From Streptomyces spinosus (GTDB lineage: Bacteria; Actinomycetota; Actinomycetes; Streptomycetales; Streptomycetaceae), in contig NZ_JAINRC010000007.1 of assembly GCF_020400655.1 (NCBI RefSeq), forward strand, positions 124,001 through 188,000: a DNA stretch of 64,000 bases. Direction: 5' to 3'. Below, piece by piece: positions 8,439 to 16,260 of the stretch. The position numbers and the translations under genes were made by a program. How positions within the stretch are numbered: position 1 is the stretch's first letter; each line of letters opens with the position of its first letter. The notes under the pieces were generated by a model. That model saw nothing but the letters and a program-made list of their open reading frames with translations. It was not told the origin of the DNA and did no database searches.

Positions 8439-9140
8439 GTGCGTGCCGTGGCGCGGGAGTCGGCGCGAGCGCTGCGGCTCGTGGGCTCGTGGTCGCCGGA
8501 CGGTGACGTCCCACCCCCCCGCGGACGCCGAGGCGGCGGCCGTACCGGACCGGCTCACCGCTGCGCCGCCGGTCCGGCGGACCGCGGCGGCGCGGGCACG
8601 GGCCGTGGACCGGGACCGGCGGCACCAGCGCGTCCCGCGCACCGTCCTGTACCGCCTCCACGCGGGCGCCGTCAGCCCGTCGGCCGCGCCGCTCTCCTCG
8701 CGGCCGACGCGCGGGCTCCGCTGCCCTGGCACGGCGTTCCGGACCCGCCGGTCGCGGCGGCGGCCCCGAGGTACGCGGCCGGGCCGGGCGCGCCGGACGG
8801 CGCGGCGGGCCGCCGACCGAGGCGGATGAGGCCCTCTTTCCCGGTCTGACCGCGACGTCCGGCCCCTGGCCGCGCCGGGCCCGCCGGGTCCCGGCCCGCT
8901 CACGCCGCCGGGCGGGCCCCGGCAGGTGCGGTACGAGGGCCGCCTCCGGCGGCACGACCGCCCCGCGCCCGGCGTGTGGACGGCCCGGACGGCGCACTGC
9001 CCGGGGTGCGGGGTACGACCGGGCCGTGGACGGTGACCTGCGACTGGTCCCCGATCACGCTGGGCTGCCCGTGCGGAACCGTCACCCGTGCCCACGGCCT
9101 GGCCTTCTCCGAGGTCTGGCCAATGCTGCCGGACGCGTGA
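8439..9140 (+). pseudogene. Decayed reading frame, unrecognised
   Basis: The stretch 8338-9184 has no intact convincing gene. On the plus strand, protein-like segments appear in different frames: VRAVARESARALRLVGSWSPDGD from 8439, then after a C-run near 8520 another frame giving TVLYRLHAGAV, then ALLAADARAPLPWHGVPDP in a third, then VRYEGRLRRHDRP up to a CPGCG motif near 9000. After one further shift comes a cysteine-rich end, WTVTCDWSPITLGCPCG, closing with EVWPMLPDA and TGA at 9140. This pattern fits a frameshifted relic of a zinc-ribbon-like protein. I cannot name the family, and chance frames in GC-rich DNA remain possible. Confidence 0.3.
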
Positions 9141-9184
9141 CCGGGTGCCGTCCACGGCATGGGACCGGCCCCGCGACGCCGCGC

Positions 9185-10225
9185 TCACCGACCCGGTGCC
9201 GGGCAACGGCCGGGACCGATGCACGTCAGCGTGTCGGCGGTTCCCGCGGCGGTGGCCCACCGGGTGCGCGTGGCACGGCCCGCACGGGCGCCGCACGGGT
9301 CGGCACGCCTCAGCCACTCCCGGTAGGCCGGCGCCTCCCGGGCCACGGTCCAGTACGCCTCCTCCAACTCCGGGTAGGCCTCGTCCAGTTCCTCCTCGGT
9401 GCGGGCCGCCAGCAGCAGCCGTACCCCTATCGGGTCGCCCTTCAGCGGGCGGATCGCGAGGTCGGGGCGGGGATGGGCGGTCGGCTGGCTGATCGTGACG
9501 ACCTCGCCGGTGGCGGCCAGTGAGTACGCGGTGAGGTAGTCGCCGTGCAGCATCTCGGGGTTCAGGCCCGCGGCGCGCAGGACCCGGCTCAGGCCGTCCC
9601 ACTCGCCGTCGACCGTGGAGTCGACCATCCAGCGGTCGCCGGCCAGATCGGCGAGGCCCACCTCCGGCTGCGAGGCGGCGGGATGGTCCGCGGCGAGCGT
9701 GACGAACTGCGGTTCGCGCTCGACGAGCACCCGCAGGCTCAGGCCGGGCGGAATGCGCAGCGGGCTGCCCTCGACCTCGTGCACGAACGCCATGTCGAGC
9801 CGGCCGGCGGCGACCATGGCCAGCAGGGCGTTGGCGGACACGTTCATCTGGAGTGTCGGGCGAGAGCCGGGACCGCGTGCCCTGAGCAGACGTAACCAGC
9901 CCGGGATGGCCCGGCTGGCGGTGGCGCCGATGCGCAGCCGGAACCCGCCGGCGGCGCGGGCGGCCGCCGCCCTGGTCTCGGTGACGATCGCCGCGAACTC
10001 CGCGACCAGGGGCCTGGCCCGGCTCAGCACGGCGAGCCCCAGCGGGGTGGGACGGCAGCCGGTCCGGGTGCGTACGAAGAGCTGAGCACCGAGGGCGCGC
10101 TCGATGCGCCGCAGCTGTGTGCTCAACGAGGGTTGCGCCAGGCCGAGTTGACGTGCGGCTTTGTGCAGACTGCCGGTATCGGCGATGGCGCACAGGACGC
10201 GCAGGTGCCTCACCTCCAGCTCCAT
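9185..10225 (-). CDS. snpR: LysR-type activator of snpA
   Basis: LysR regulator of about 346 aa. It has an N-terminal winged helix-turn-helix (GSLHKAARQLGLAQPSLSTQ, about residues 16-35) and a C-terminal effector domain. The ATG at 10225 is chosen because MELEVRHLRVLCAI is the standard LysR start; an earlier in-frame start would add 17 unlikely residues. It is divergent from snpA, the arrangement in which SnpR activates the protease gene in other Streptomyces. The last 40-odd residues are rich in Arg, Cys and Gly and look like read-through past an ancestral stop. The symbol rests on context and family. Confidence 0.85.
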   Translation of the reverse strand: MELEVRHLRVLCAIADTGSLHKAARQLGLAQPSLSTQLRRIERALGAQLFVRTRTGCRPTPLGLAVLSRARPLVAEFAAIVTETRAAAARAAGGFRLRIGATASRAIPGWLRLLRARGPGSRPTLQMNVSANALLAMVAAGRLDMAFVHEVEGSPLRIPPGLSLRVLVEREPQFVTLAADHPAASQPEVGLADLAGDRWMVDSTVDGEWDGLSRVLRAAGLNPEMLHGDYLTAYSLAATGEVVTISQPTAHPRPDLAIRPLKGDPIGVRLLLAARTEEELDEAYPELEEAYWTVAREAPAYREWLRRADPCGARAGRATRTRWATAAGTADTLTCIGPGRCPAPGR

Positions 10226-10253
10226 GGGGGGAGCGTAAGGCGGCGCACGGCAC

Positions 10254-10316
10254 GGCACCAGATGTTCAAGTGCCAACGAACAGGGACGAGTCGGCCCGCG
10301 ATAGCCCCGGGCTATC
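10254..10316. promoter_or_regulatory. Probable SnpR operator between snpR and snpA
   Basis: A near-perfect dyad GATAGCCC-C-GGGCTATC occupies 10300-10316 and contains the LysR signature T-N11-A (T10302, A10314). A second dyad, GGCAC-N11-GTGCC, lies at 10254-10274. Both sit between the divergent starts, where a LysR activator would bind. The first is the stronger candidate. Confidence 0.65.
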
Positions 10317-10406
10317 CCCGACTGCCATCATCCCGCGCCCCGTTGGTCTGCCCGAGACTCACAGGCAACCGATCGTTCCACCCCACAGGACGAGAAGGAG
10401 CCCCCC

Positions 10407-11096
10407 ATGGCGTCGTTCCGCAGCAGCACCGGCTCGCAGCAGACCAGAAGACTCCTGACCCTGGCCCTCGGTCTGGGTCTGGCCTCCGCCGCACTGGGTA
10501 CCGCGAGCCCGGCGAGCGCCCACAGCGCCGCCCAGGCACCGGCCCGCACCGCCACCGCCGGGTACGTGGGCACGGCCGACGGCGCCGGCAGCAAGGCGTT
10601 CTTCGACGCGGTGCTGAAGTCGGTCGCCGAGCGGCAGGCCGACCAGCCCTCGCTGAAGGTGGTGACCGTCTACTACAACGCCTCCCAGGCCCCGAGCTTC
10701 CGCTCCCAGATATCGAGCGCCGCCTCCATCTGGAACAGCTCCGTGTCGAACGTCAAGCTCCAGGCGACTTCGGGCACCGGTGACTTCACCTACTACGAGG
10801 GCAACGACTCGCGCGGTTCCTACGCCTCCACCAACGGCCACGGCCGCGGCTACATCTTCCTGGACTACGCGCAGAACCAGCAGTACGACTCCGTCCGCGT
10901 CACCGCCCACGAGACCGGCCACGTGCTGGGCCTGCCCGACCACTACAGCGGACCGTGCAGCGAGTTGATGTCGGGCGGCGGCCCCGGCCCGTCCTGCACC
11001 AACCGGTACCCGAACGCCACCGAGCGCTCCCGGGTGAACCAGCTGTGGGCCAACGGCCTGGCCAAGGCCCTGGCGAAGGTGAACCGCGGCGGCTGA
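10407..11096 (+). CDS. snpA: Snapalysin, small secreted neutral metalloprotease
   Basis: 229 aa, peptidase family M7, restricted to Streptomyces and relatives. It has a Sec signal to about residue 39 (SPASAHS), a short propeptide, and the catalytic zinc motif [11 protein letters not shown] starting at His168, with His168, His172 and Asp178 as zinc ligands. It degrades proteins such as milk casein outside the cell. AAGGAG at 10395-10400 is a good ribosome site. It is divergent from the snpR activator, with a palindromic LysR site between, and is followed by a strong hairpin. Confidence 0.95.
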   Translation: MASFRSSTGSQQTRRLLTLALGLGLASAALGTASPASAHSAAQAPARTATAGYVGTADGAGSKAFFDAVLKSVAERQADQPSLKVVTVYYNASQAPSFRSQISSAASIWNSSVSNVKLQATSGTGDFTYYEGNDSRGSYASTNGHGRGYIFLDYAQNQQYDSVRVTAHETGHVLGLPDHYSGPCSELMSGGGPGPSCTNRYPNATERSRVNQLWANGLAKALAKVNRGG

Positions 11097-11122
11097 TCCC
11101 CACACAGCCCCGCCGGCTCACC

Positions 11123-11161
11123 CGGTACGGACCGCGGCTCGGGATGCCGCGGTCCGTACCG
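11123..11161. terminator. Bidirectional hairpin between snpA and the corrinoid importer
   Basis: A perfect 15-bp inverted repeat (arms 11123-11137 and 11147-11161, beginning CGGTACGGACCGCGG) with a 9-nt loop lies between two convergent genes. There is no T-tract, which is usual for Streptomyces terminators. Confidence 0.7.
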
Positions 11162-11195
11162 CCGTCGTACGGCTCACCGCACCGGACCGCGCCGG

Positions 11196-12194
11196 TCACC
11201 CCTGTTCCGCCACCGTCCGCAGGTAGGCGCCGAGCCGGGCGACGGCCGACGGGTTGCGGGGGCTCTCCACCAGGTCGGCGTAGTCGAGGGCGACGATCCG
11301 CCGGTGCCTGACGGCGGAGACGTCGCGCAGCGGGGCGTAGGAGAGCAGGAACCGCTTCTTCCGCTCGGCGCTGACGTCGCCGTAGTCGCAGATGACGATG
11401 ACGTCGGGGTCGCGCTCGACGACGGTCTCCCAGCCGGCCGTGGTCCAGGAGTCCGCCACGTCGTGCATGACGTTGACGCCGCCGGCCTCGGTGATGATCT
11501 GTTCCGGGGCGGCGTAGCGGCCGGAGGTGAAGGGGGTGTCCCGGCCGCTGTCGTAGAGGAAGACCGAGGGGCGGCCGGCGCCCCGGGGAGCCTTCGCCCG
11601 TACGCCGGCGACCTGTTCCCTGAAGCCGTCGACCAGGGCTCGGGCCCGCTTCTCGACGCCGAACAGAGCGCCGAGGTTGGTGAGGTCGGTGTACAGGGCG
11701 TCCAGGGGCGGCATGATCCCCCGCGAGGTCTTCGTACGGCCGTTGCGGCAGGACTCGGTGAGCACGTACGAGGGGATGCCGAGCTTGTCCAGGGCGTCGG
11801 GGGTGAAGCCGCCGTCCTCGCGGAAGCCGTAGTTCCAGCCGGCGACGACGAGGTCGGCGCGGGCGTCCAGGACGTTCTCCTTGGTGAGCTGGTCCTTGGA
11901 CAGCCAGGGCACCTTGTCGTATCCGTCCTTCCACGGCACACGGCTCAGGTCGCCCCTGTCGTCGGGCATGGCGAAGCCGGCCATGCGGTCCTCCAGGCCG
12001 AGCGCGAACATCAGCTCGGTGATGCCGACGTCGTTGGTGACGACGCGTTCGGGGACCTTGTCGTAGGTCACCTCACGGCCGCAGTTGGTGAGCGTGACCG
12101 CGGGGGACCGCGCGTCCTCGGCGGACCTGACGGTGGCGCCGCAGCCGGTGGCGGTCGCGGCGAGACAGAGGGCGGCGGCGAGCAGCGTGCGCAT
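11196..12194 (-). CDS. Corrinoid ABC transporter substrate-binding lipoprotein
   Basis: 332 aa, periplasmic-binding family 2 (BtuF/FepB fold). The signal peptide ends in the lipobox ATGC. Typical segments: VVTNDVGITELMFALGLEDR and a late ERDPDVIVICDYG. It lies 10 nt after the ATPase gene in a permease-ATPase-binding protein operon. The family also carries ferric siderophores, but the operon follows a cobalamin riboswitch, so I assign cobalamin or another corrinoid as ligand. GAAGGAT precedes the ATG as ribosome site. Confidence 0.88.
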   Translation of the reverse strand: MRTLLAAALCLAATATGCGATVRSAEDARSPAVTLTNCGREVTYDKVPERVVTNDVGITELMFALGLEDRMAGFAMPDDRGDLSRVPWKDGYDKVPWLSKDQLTKENVLDARADLVVAGWNYGFREDGGFTPDALDKLGIPSYVLTESCRNGRTKTSRGIMPPLDALYTDLTNLGALFGVEKRARALVDGFREQVAGVRAKAPRGAGRPSVFLYDSGRDTPFTSGRYAAPEQIITEAGGVNVMHDVADSWTTAGWETVVERDPDVIVICDYGDVSAERKKRFLLSYAPLRDVSAVRHRRIVALDYADLVESPRNPSAVARLGAYLRTVAEQG

Positions 12195-12203
12195 GGCGAT
12201 CCT

Positions 12204-12971
12204 TCAGGTGGTGGGCGGAAGCCGGTCGAACAGGAGCTGGACGGCGCCGCTCACGGGGTGCCGTACCGGGTGCGCGCGGATGCCGAACACCTCGGCGAGC
12301 AGGGCGGGTCGCAGGACGTCGAGCGGTGGTCCGGCGGCGACGATGCGGCCCTTGTCGATGACGTACAGGACGTCGCAGTGCGCGGCGGCGAGGTTCAGGT
12401 CGTGCAGCGCGGCCAGGACGGTCAGGCCGCTCTCCCTGACCAGGGACAGCACGTCCAACTGGTGGGCGATGTCGAGGTGGTTGGTGGGTTCGTCGAGGAC
12501 GAGCACCCGGGGCTGCTGTGCCAGCGCGCGGGCGATGAGGACCCGCTGCTTCTCACCCCCGGACAGGCCGGGGAACCCCCGGCCGGCCAGGTGGGTGACG
12601 CCCGTGCGGTCCATCGCCCGCGCGCAGATCTCGCGGTCCGCGCCGGCCGTACGGCCGCGGTGCGGCAGCCGGCCCATGCCGACCACCTCGGCCACGGTGA
12701 AGTCGAACTCGGCCGACGACTCCTGGGGCAGTGCGGCGAGCGACCGGGCGGCGGCCTGCGGGTCCATGGCGTGCAGGTCGTCACCGTCCAGCCGCACCGC
12801 CCCGGCGGCCGGCCGCAGCGCCCGGTACACGCTGCGCAAGAGAGTCGACTTGCCGCTGCCGTTGGGGCCGACGAGTCCGGCGAACGTCCCGCTGCCCACG
12901 GTGAGGTCGATGTGCTCGACCAGGCGGGTTCCGGCCGCCTCGATCGTGACGTCCTCGATGTCGAGCCGCAC
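12204..12971 (-). CDS. Corrinoid ABC transporter ATPase (BtuD-like)
   Basis: 255 aa ATP-binding subunit. Walker A GPNGSGKST, signature LSGGEKQR, Walker B VLVLDEPT and the switch histidine in LAALHDLNLA are all present. The GTG at 12971 is chosen: it lies 2 nt after the permease stop and gives the standard VRLDIEDVT beginning, whereas the open frame upstream only overlaps the permease gene. It drives uptake through the FecCD-type permease encoded just before it. Substrate assignment follows from the riboswitch. Confidence 0.92.
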   Translation of the reverse strand: MRLDIEDVTIEAAGTRLVEHIDLTVGSGTFAGLVGPNGSGKSTLLRSVYRALRPAAGAVRLDGDDLHAMDPQAAARSLAALPQESSAEFDFTVAEVVGMGRLPHRGRTAGADREICARAMDRTGVTHLAGRGFPGLSGGEKQRVLIARALAQQPRVLVLDEPTNHLDIAHQLDVLSLVRESGLTVLAALHDLNLAAAHCDVLYVIDKGRIVAAGPPLDVLRPALLAEVFGIRAHPVRHPVSGAVQLLFDRLPPTT

Positions 12972-12973
12972 GC

Positions 12974-14029
12974 TCAGCGCCCCCCGAACGCGTAGCCGCC
13001 CCGCCGCATCAGCAGCAGGAACGCGGGGACACCGACCACCGCGGTGATGACACCGACCGGCAGTTCGGCCGGGGCCAGCAGCAGCCGGGACAGCACGTCC
13101 GCCCACACCAGCAGCACCGCTCCCGCGAGCGGGGCGACCGCCAGCACCCGGCGGTGGTCGGCACCGACCAGCATGCGCACGACGTGCGGCACCATCAGCC
13201 CGACGAAGCCGATGGCCCCGCTGACCGCGACGACGGTTCCCGTGACGGCCGCGGTCACCAGGAACAGCTCCCGCCGCAGCCGGGGCGGTGGGACACCGAG
13301 GGAGGCCGCGGTCTCGTCCCCCATGGCGAGCGCGTTCAGCGCCTCGGCCCGCCGGCGCAGCCACGCCCATCCGGCGGCCACGGTCACCGCGGCGAGCGGC
13401 ACCTGCGCCCAGGTGGCGCCGCCGAGGCTGCCCAGCAGCCACATCATCGCCGAGCGGGCCGCCTCGCCCCGGGCCGCGCCGAACACCATGACCGTGGTGA
13501 CGGCCTCGAAACCGTACGCCAGCGCGGTGCCCGTCAGGATCAGCCGCAGCGGGGTCAGTCCGTGCGGCGAGCGGGCGACGGCGTAGACGAGGGCCATGGC
13601 CGCGAGCGCGGAGGCGAACGCCGACACCGACAGCGCCCACACCCCGAGTCCCGCCAGCGCGCCGAGCAGGATGACGGCGTTGGCGCCCACCGCCGCGCCG
13701 GAGGAGATGCCGAGGACGAACGGGTCGGCCAGCGCGTTGCGGACCATGGCCTGCACGGCCACGCCGACGGCCGCGAGCCCCGCCCCGACGACGGCGGCGA
13801 GCAGGACCCGGGGCAGCCGGATCTCCCAGACGATGGTGTAGGGGGCCGCGTCGTGCGCGTGCACGGTGCCGCCGGTGAGCCCGGCCCACAGGAAGCGGAG
13901 CACGTCGGCCCAGCCGATTCCGGCGGCGCCGAGCGCGACACCGCACAGGAGCGAGAGCAGCAGCAGCGCCGCCAGCCCCAGGCCGAGCGGCAGCGCGGGT
14001 ATCCGGCGGGGTGCCGTTCTTCGACGCAC
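12974..14029 (-). CDS. Corrinoid ABC transporter permease (FecCD/BtuC family)
   Basis: 351 aa with about ten membrane helices. FecCD hallmarks are clear: RLPRVLLAAVVGAGLAAVG, NALADPFVLGISSGAAVGA and GAIGFVGLMVPHVVRMLVG. The start is GTG at 14029. It is the first gene of the importer operon and lies about 75 bp downstream of a cobalamin riboswitch aptamer, so uptake should be switched off when cellular cobalamin is sufficient. The ATPase gene follows after 2 nt. Confidence 0.92.
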   Translation of the reverse strand: MRRRTAPRRIPALPLGLGLAALLLLSLLCGVALGAAGIGWADVLRFLWAGLTGGTVHAHDAAPYTIVWEIRLPRVLLAAVVGAGLAAVGVAVQAMVRNALADPFVLGISSGAAVGANAVILLGALAGLGVWALSVSAFASALAAMALVYAVARSPHGLTPLRLILTGTALAYGFEAVTTVMVFGAARGEAARSAMMWLLGSLGGATWAQVPLAAVTVAAGWAWLRRRAEALNALAMGDETAASLGVPPPRLRRELFLVTAAVTGTVVAVSGAIGFVGLMVPHVVRMLVGADHRRVLAVAPLAGAVLLVWADVLSRLLLAPAELPVGVITAVVGVPAFLLLMRRGGYAFGGR

Positions 14030-14104
14030 GGTGGGGCCGTCCTTCGCACGGGCCGCCGCGGAACGTCGAACAGGGACAGCCCGTACGGCCGTGCCGGCCG
14101 CGCG

Positions 14105-14272
14105 GCCCCCTCTCGCAGTCCTCGGCGAGCAGTCAAACGGGTCGCTGACCCCTCCGCAGGCGATCGGGCTCGCGCGAGGACCACAGGGTCCCCGCGCACA
14201 CCGTTGCGGGTCAGCGCCGGACTCTCACCGGACTTCCCCCACGGGAGGCAGGGCGAGCCTAACAAACCGCTC
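14105..14272 (-). ncRNA. Cobalamin riboswitch
   Basis: Read on the minus strand, the leader contains the conserved cobalamin aptamer core AGTCCGGTGAGAGTC (around 14233-14219) followed by GACCCGCAACGGT, and later a GAGCCCGATCGCCTGCGG segment that corresponds to the B12-box end. The 5' edge (GGTTTGTTAGGC near 14270) is also typical. It precedes the FecCD permease, so it probably represses the importer when adenosylcobalamin is bound. Limits are approximate; the switch helix after the aptamer was not folded. Confidence 0.88.
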
Positions 14273-14341
14273 GCGGGGGCCCCGCGGAACAGGTGCCGGC
14301 GGCGGCTTCGCCTCGGCCCGCCCGTTCAACCGGGGCCCCGT

Positions 14342-14686
14342 ACCGCTGTGGTGGACGCCGACGTCGCGGGCGCGCCCGTGCCGCCCGGCACCGTCGTCCT
14401 CGTGCCGCTCGGCGCGGCCGGCCGCGATCCGCGGGGCTTTCCCGATCCGCGCCGGCTCCTGCCGAACCGGCAGCCGGAACGCCTCGCCTCCGGGCCGGGC
14501 GGCCACTGCCCTCCGGGCGCCGCACGCGCTCGGCTCGAAGCCGCCGCGGCCCTCGGGCACTGCCCGCCCGCCCCGGCCGAACCGGGGACCGGGTGCCACC
14601 CAGCCCCGCTCGGGCGGCCCGCGGCGAGCGGAGCCCCCCGTGCGGCCGGGCCCGGGTGCGAGCCGGACGTGACGACCGGCCGGTGA
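14342..14686 (+). pseudogene. Cytochrome P450 C-terminal remnant
   Basis: The only coding-like stretch between the riboswitch and the next gene translates in one frame as a P450 tail: VPPGTVVLVPLGAAGRDP, then GFPDPRRLLPNR, then a corrupted heme loop GPGGHCPPGAARARLEAA where an intact enzyme has FGxGxHxCxGxxLAR. The upstream two thirds of a P450 (I-helix, ExxR) are absent, and the preceding DNA is the riboswitch on the other strand. It ends at TGA 14686. This is a decayed fragment that cannot make a functional enzyme. Confidence 0.6.
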
Positions 14687-14815
14687 CGTCTGTGACAGTT
14701 CCGTGCCATTCGGGGCACAACGAACCGCGTCCGGGGCGGGTCGTACTCCACATGACGGCCGGGAGGAATCCGCCCTCACCGGCATCGAGCGCATCACACC
14801 GCACAGGGGGACACC

Positions 14816-15433
14816 ATGACGATCCGGACGCGGGCCATCCGCAACGCCCTGACGGCCCTGGCCACCGGCACCGCCCTCGCCTTGGCGGCGGTCCCGGCGA
14901 CGGCTGCCGCCCGCACCGCCGACGCACCCGCCTTCCTCGACCCGGCGGACCTGCCGCCCCACCCGTCGTCGCCCTGGTACGCCGGCCCGGTCACCGCCGG
15001 CCGGCCGGACCCGCTGCCGATCTGCGTCGGCGAGGCCCTGCCCTCGGTCTCCGCGCACCGCGCCTACTGGACGGACCTGGACACCAACGCCCTCCAGGTC
15101 ACCGTGGTGGAGCGCGACGCACGGCGCGCCGCCGACTTCGCGGCCCTGCTGCGCGAGGACCTCGCGGGCTGCGCGAAGAAGCTCCGGTCGCAGTCCCCGG
15201 ACATCACGGCTGCGAAGAAGTACTACGGCAAGGTCAAGGTGGCGGCGGGCGCCCACGTCTACGGCATCCACACCACCGCGACGTGGGGCGCCTCCGACAT
15301 CGCCCTGTTCTCGGTCGGCCGCGAGGGCAGGACGGTGACGGTCGTGAAGTGGTCCCAGATGGGCTCGTTCCGCGACGCCCCGGTCAAGGCGTTCAAGGCC
15401 ACCACCCGGACGGCGGTCGACAAGCTCTCCTGA
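14816..15433 (+). CDS. Secreted protein of unknown function
   Basis: 205 aa. It has a Sec signal peptide of about 32 residues (TALALAAVPATAAA) followed by a soluble domain with two cysteines (around ICVGE and GCAKK) that could form a disulfide. The C-terminal half, KYYGKVKVAAGAHVYGIH through VVKWSQMGSF, looks like a compact alpha/beta domain. I do not recognise a family. CAGGGGG precedes the ATG. A hairpin lies just downstream, so it is probably monocistronic. Confidence 0.8.
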   Translation: MTIRTRAIRNALTALATGTALALAAVPATAAARTADAPAFLDPADLPPHPSSPWYAGPVTAGRPDPLPICVGEALPSVSAHRAYWTDLDTNALQVTVVERDARRAADFAALLREDLAGCAKKLRSQSPDITAAKKYYGKVKVAAGAHVYGIHTTATWGASDIALFSVGREGRTVTVVKWSQMGSFRDAPVKAFKATTRTAVDKLS

Positions 15434-15447
15434 CCTCCCCGGCGCGC

Positions 15448-15491
15448 GGAGAGGGCCGGCCAGCACCACAGGTGCGGACCGCGCCCTCTCC
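15448..15491 (+). terminator. Possible terminator after the secreted-protein gene
   Basis: GGAGAGGGC (15448-15456) and GCCCTCTCC (15483-15491) form a 9-bp stem with a long, partly pairing loop, directly after the stop at 15433. Confidence 0.4.
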
Positions 15492-15562
15492 AGGCAAGGT
15501 GGTGGAAGGACACATCGCGATCCACCCGCACGCCGGAACCTTTGTCTCCAGGGAGTACGACC

Positions 15563-15799
15563 ATGGCCAAGGCGAAGCGCACATCAGGCGAGAAGGAACC
15601 TTCCAAAGGCGACAAGGTGGCCTGGCGCAGTCACGGGAGCGAGACCGAGGGCACCGTGGAGAAGAAGATCACCGAGCGCACCGAGGCGTCGGGACGCACC
15701 GTGGACGCCTCGCCCGACGACCCGCAGTACGAGGTGCGCAGCGACAAGTCCGGCCGTACGGCCGTGCACAAGCCGTCCGCGCTCAAGCGGAAGAAGTAG
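15563..15799 (+). CDS. DUF2945 (TUDOR-like) small protein
   Basis: 78 aa, highly charged. The sequence KGDKVAWRSHGSETEGTV and a late YEVRSDKSGRTAVHKPSAL is characteristic of the DUF2945 / hypervirulence-associated TUDOR family, a short SH3-like beta-barrel found in many soil bacteria. The molecular role is unknown. The ATG at 15563 has GGGAG eight bases before it; a longer in-frame start exists but lacks a ribosome site. The DUF3140 gene follows by 5 nt, so the two are co-transcribed. Confidence 0.88.
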   Translation: MAKAKRTSGEKEPSKGDKVAWRSHGSETEGTVEKKITERTEASGRTVDASPDDPQYEVRSDKSGRTAVHKPSALKRKK

Positions 15800-15804
15800 G
15801 CCCG

Positions 15805-16143
15805 GTGCCGGGCGAGGAGCAGCACCGGGAGATCCGCGACAGCTTCCGCGAACTGGTGAACATGACACCCTCCGCACTGGAGAAGTGGCTGGCCACCGAC
15901 GAATCCCGGGCCGCCGGACAGCACAAGGACGGGGGCGAGTCCACCGGCCACGCCTCCGGTCGCGCCATCGTGGACATCCTCCGCAAGAACAAGGGCGACC
16001 TGTCGGACGCGGACTACGCGCACATGCGCAAGGTGACCGGGTACATCCGCCGCCACCTCGCGCAGCGCCCGTCCGGAGACGTGCGCGACACACGATGGCG
16101 CCACTCGCTGATGAACTGGGGCCACGACCCCCTGGACGACTGA
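15805..16143 (+). CDS. DUF3140 family protein
   Basis: 112 aa, starting with GTG at 15805. FRELVNMTPSALEKWLATDE, GHASGRAIVDILRKNKGDL and MRKVTGYIRRHLAQRP are the conserved blocks of DUF3140, a small helical family common next to DUF2945 genes in actinobacteria. It may bind DNA (basic helical second half), but no function is established to my knowledge. It lies 5 nt after the DUF2945 gene. Confidence 0.88.
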   Translation: MPGEEQHREIRDSFRELVNMTPSALEKWLATDESRAAGQHKDGGESTGHASGRAIVDILRKNKGDLSDADYAHMRKVTGYIRRHLAQRPSGDVRDTRWRHSLMNWGHDPLDD

Positions 16144-16260
16144 GCCCCCCCCCGGCGCCGGCCCCCGCCGGCCCGGCCGGGCGCGCGGAATCACCGCCGC
16201 GTCACGTGCCTACAGTGGAGAGGAGACCCCCACTACGGCACCTTCCCGAGCGGAGCAGAG

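Noticed and set aside
12204..13946. A 580-codon version of the ABC ATPase
   Set aside because: The extra N-terminal half overlaps the permease gene in another frame. The GTG at 12971 gives the normal 255-residue ATPase.
11196..14029. Siderophore (iron) uptake system
   Set aside because: The protein families fit iron as well, but a cobalamin riboswitch precedes the operon and no iron-box is seen.
14105..14272. Plus-strand coding through the riboswitch region
   Set aside because: Open frames there are long only because of GC bias; the minus-strand aptamer core explains the conservation.
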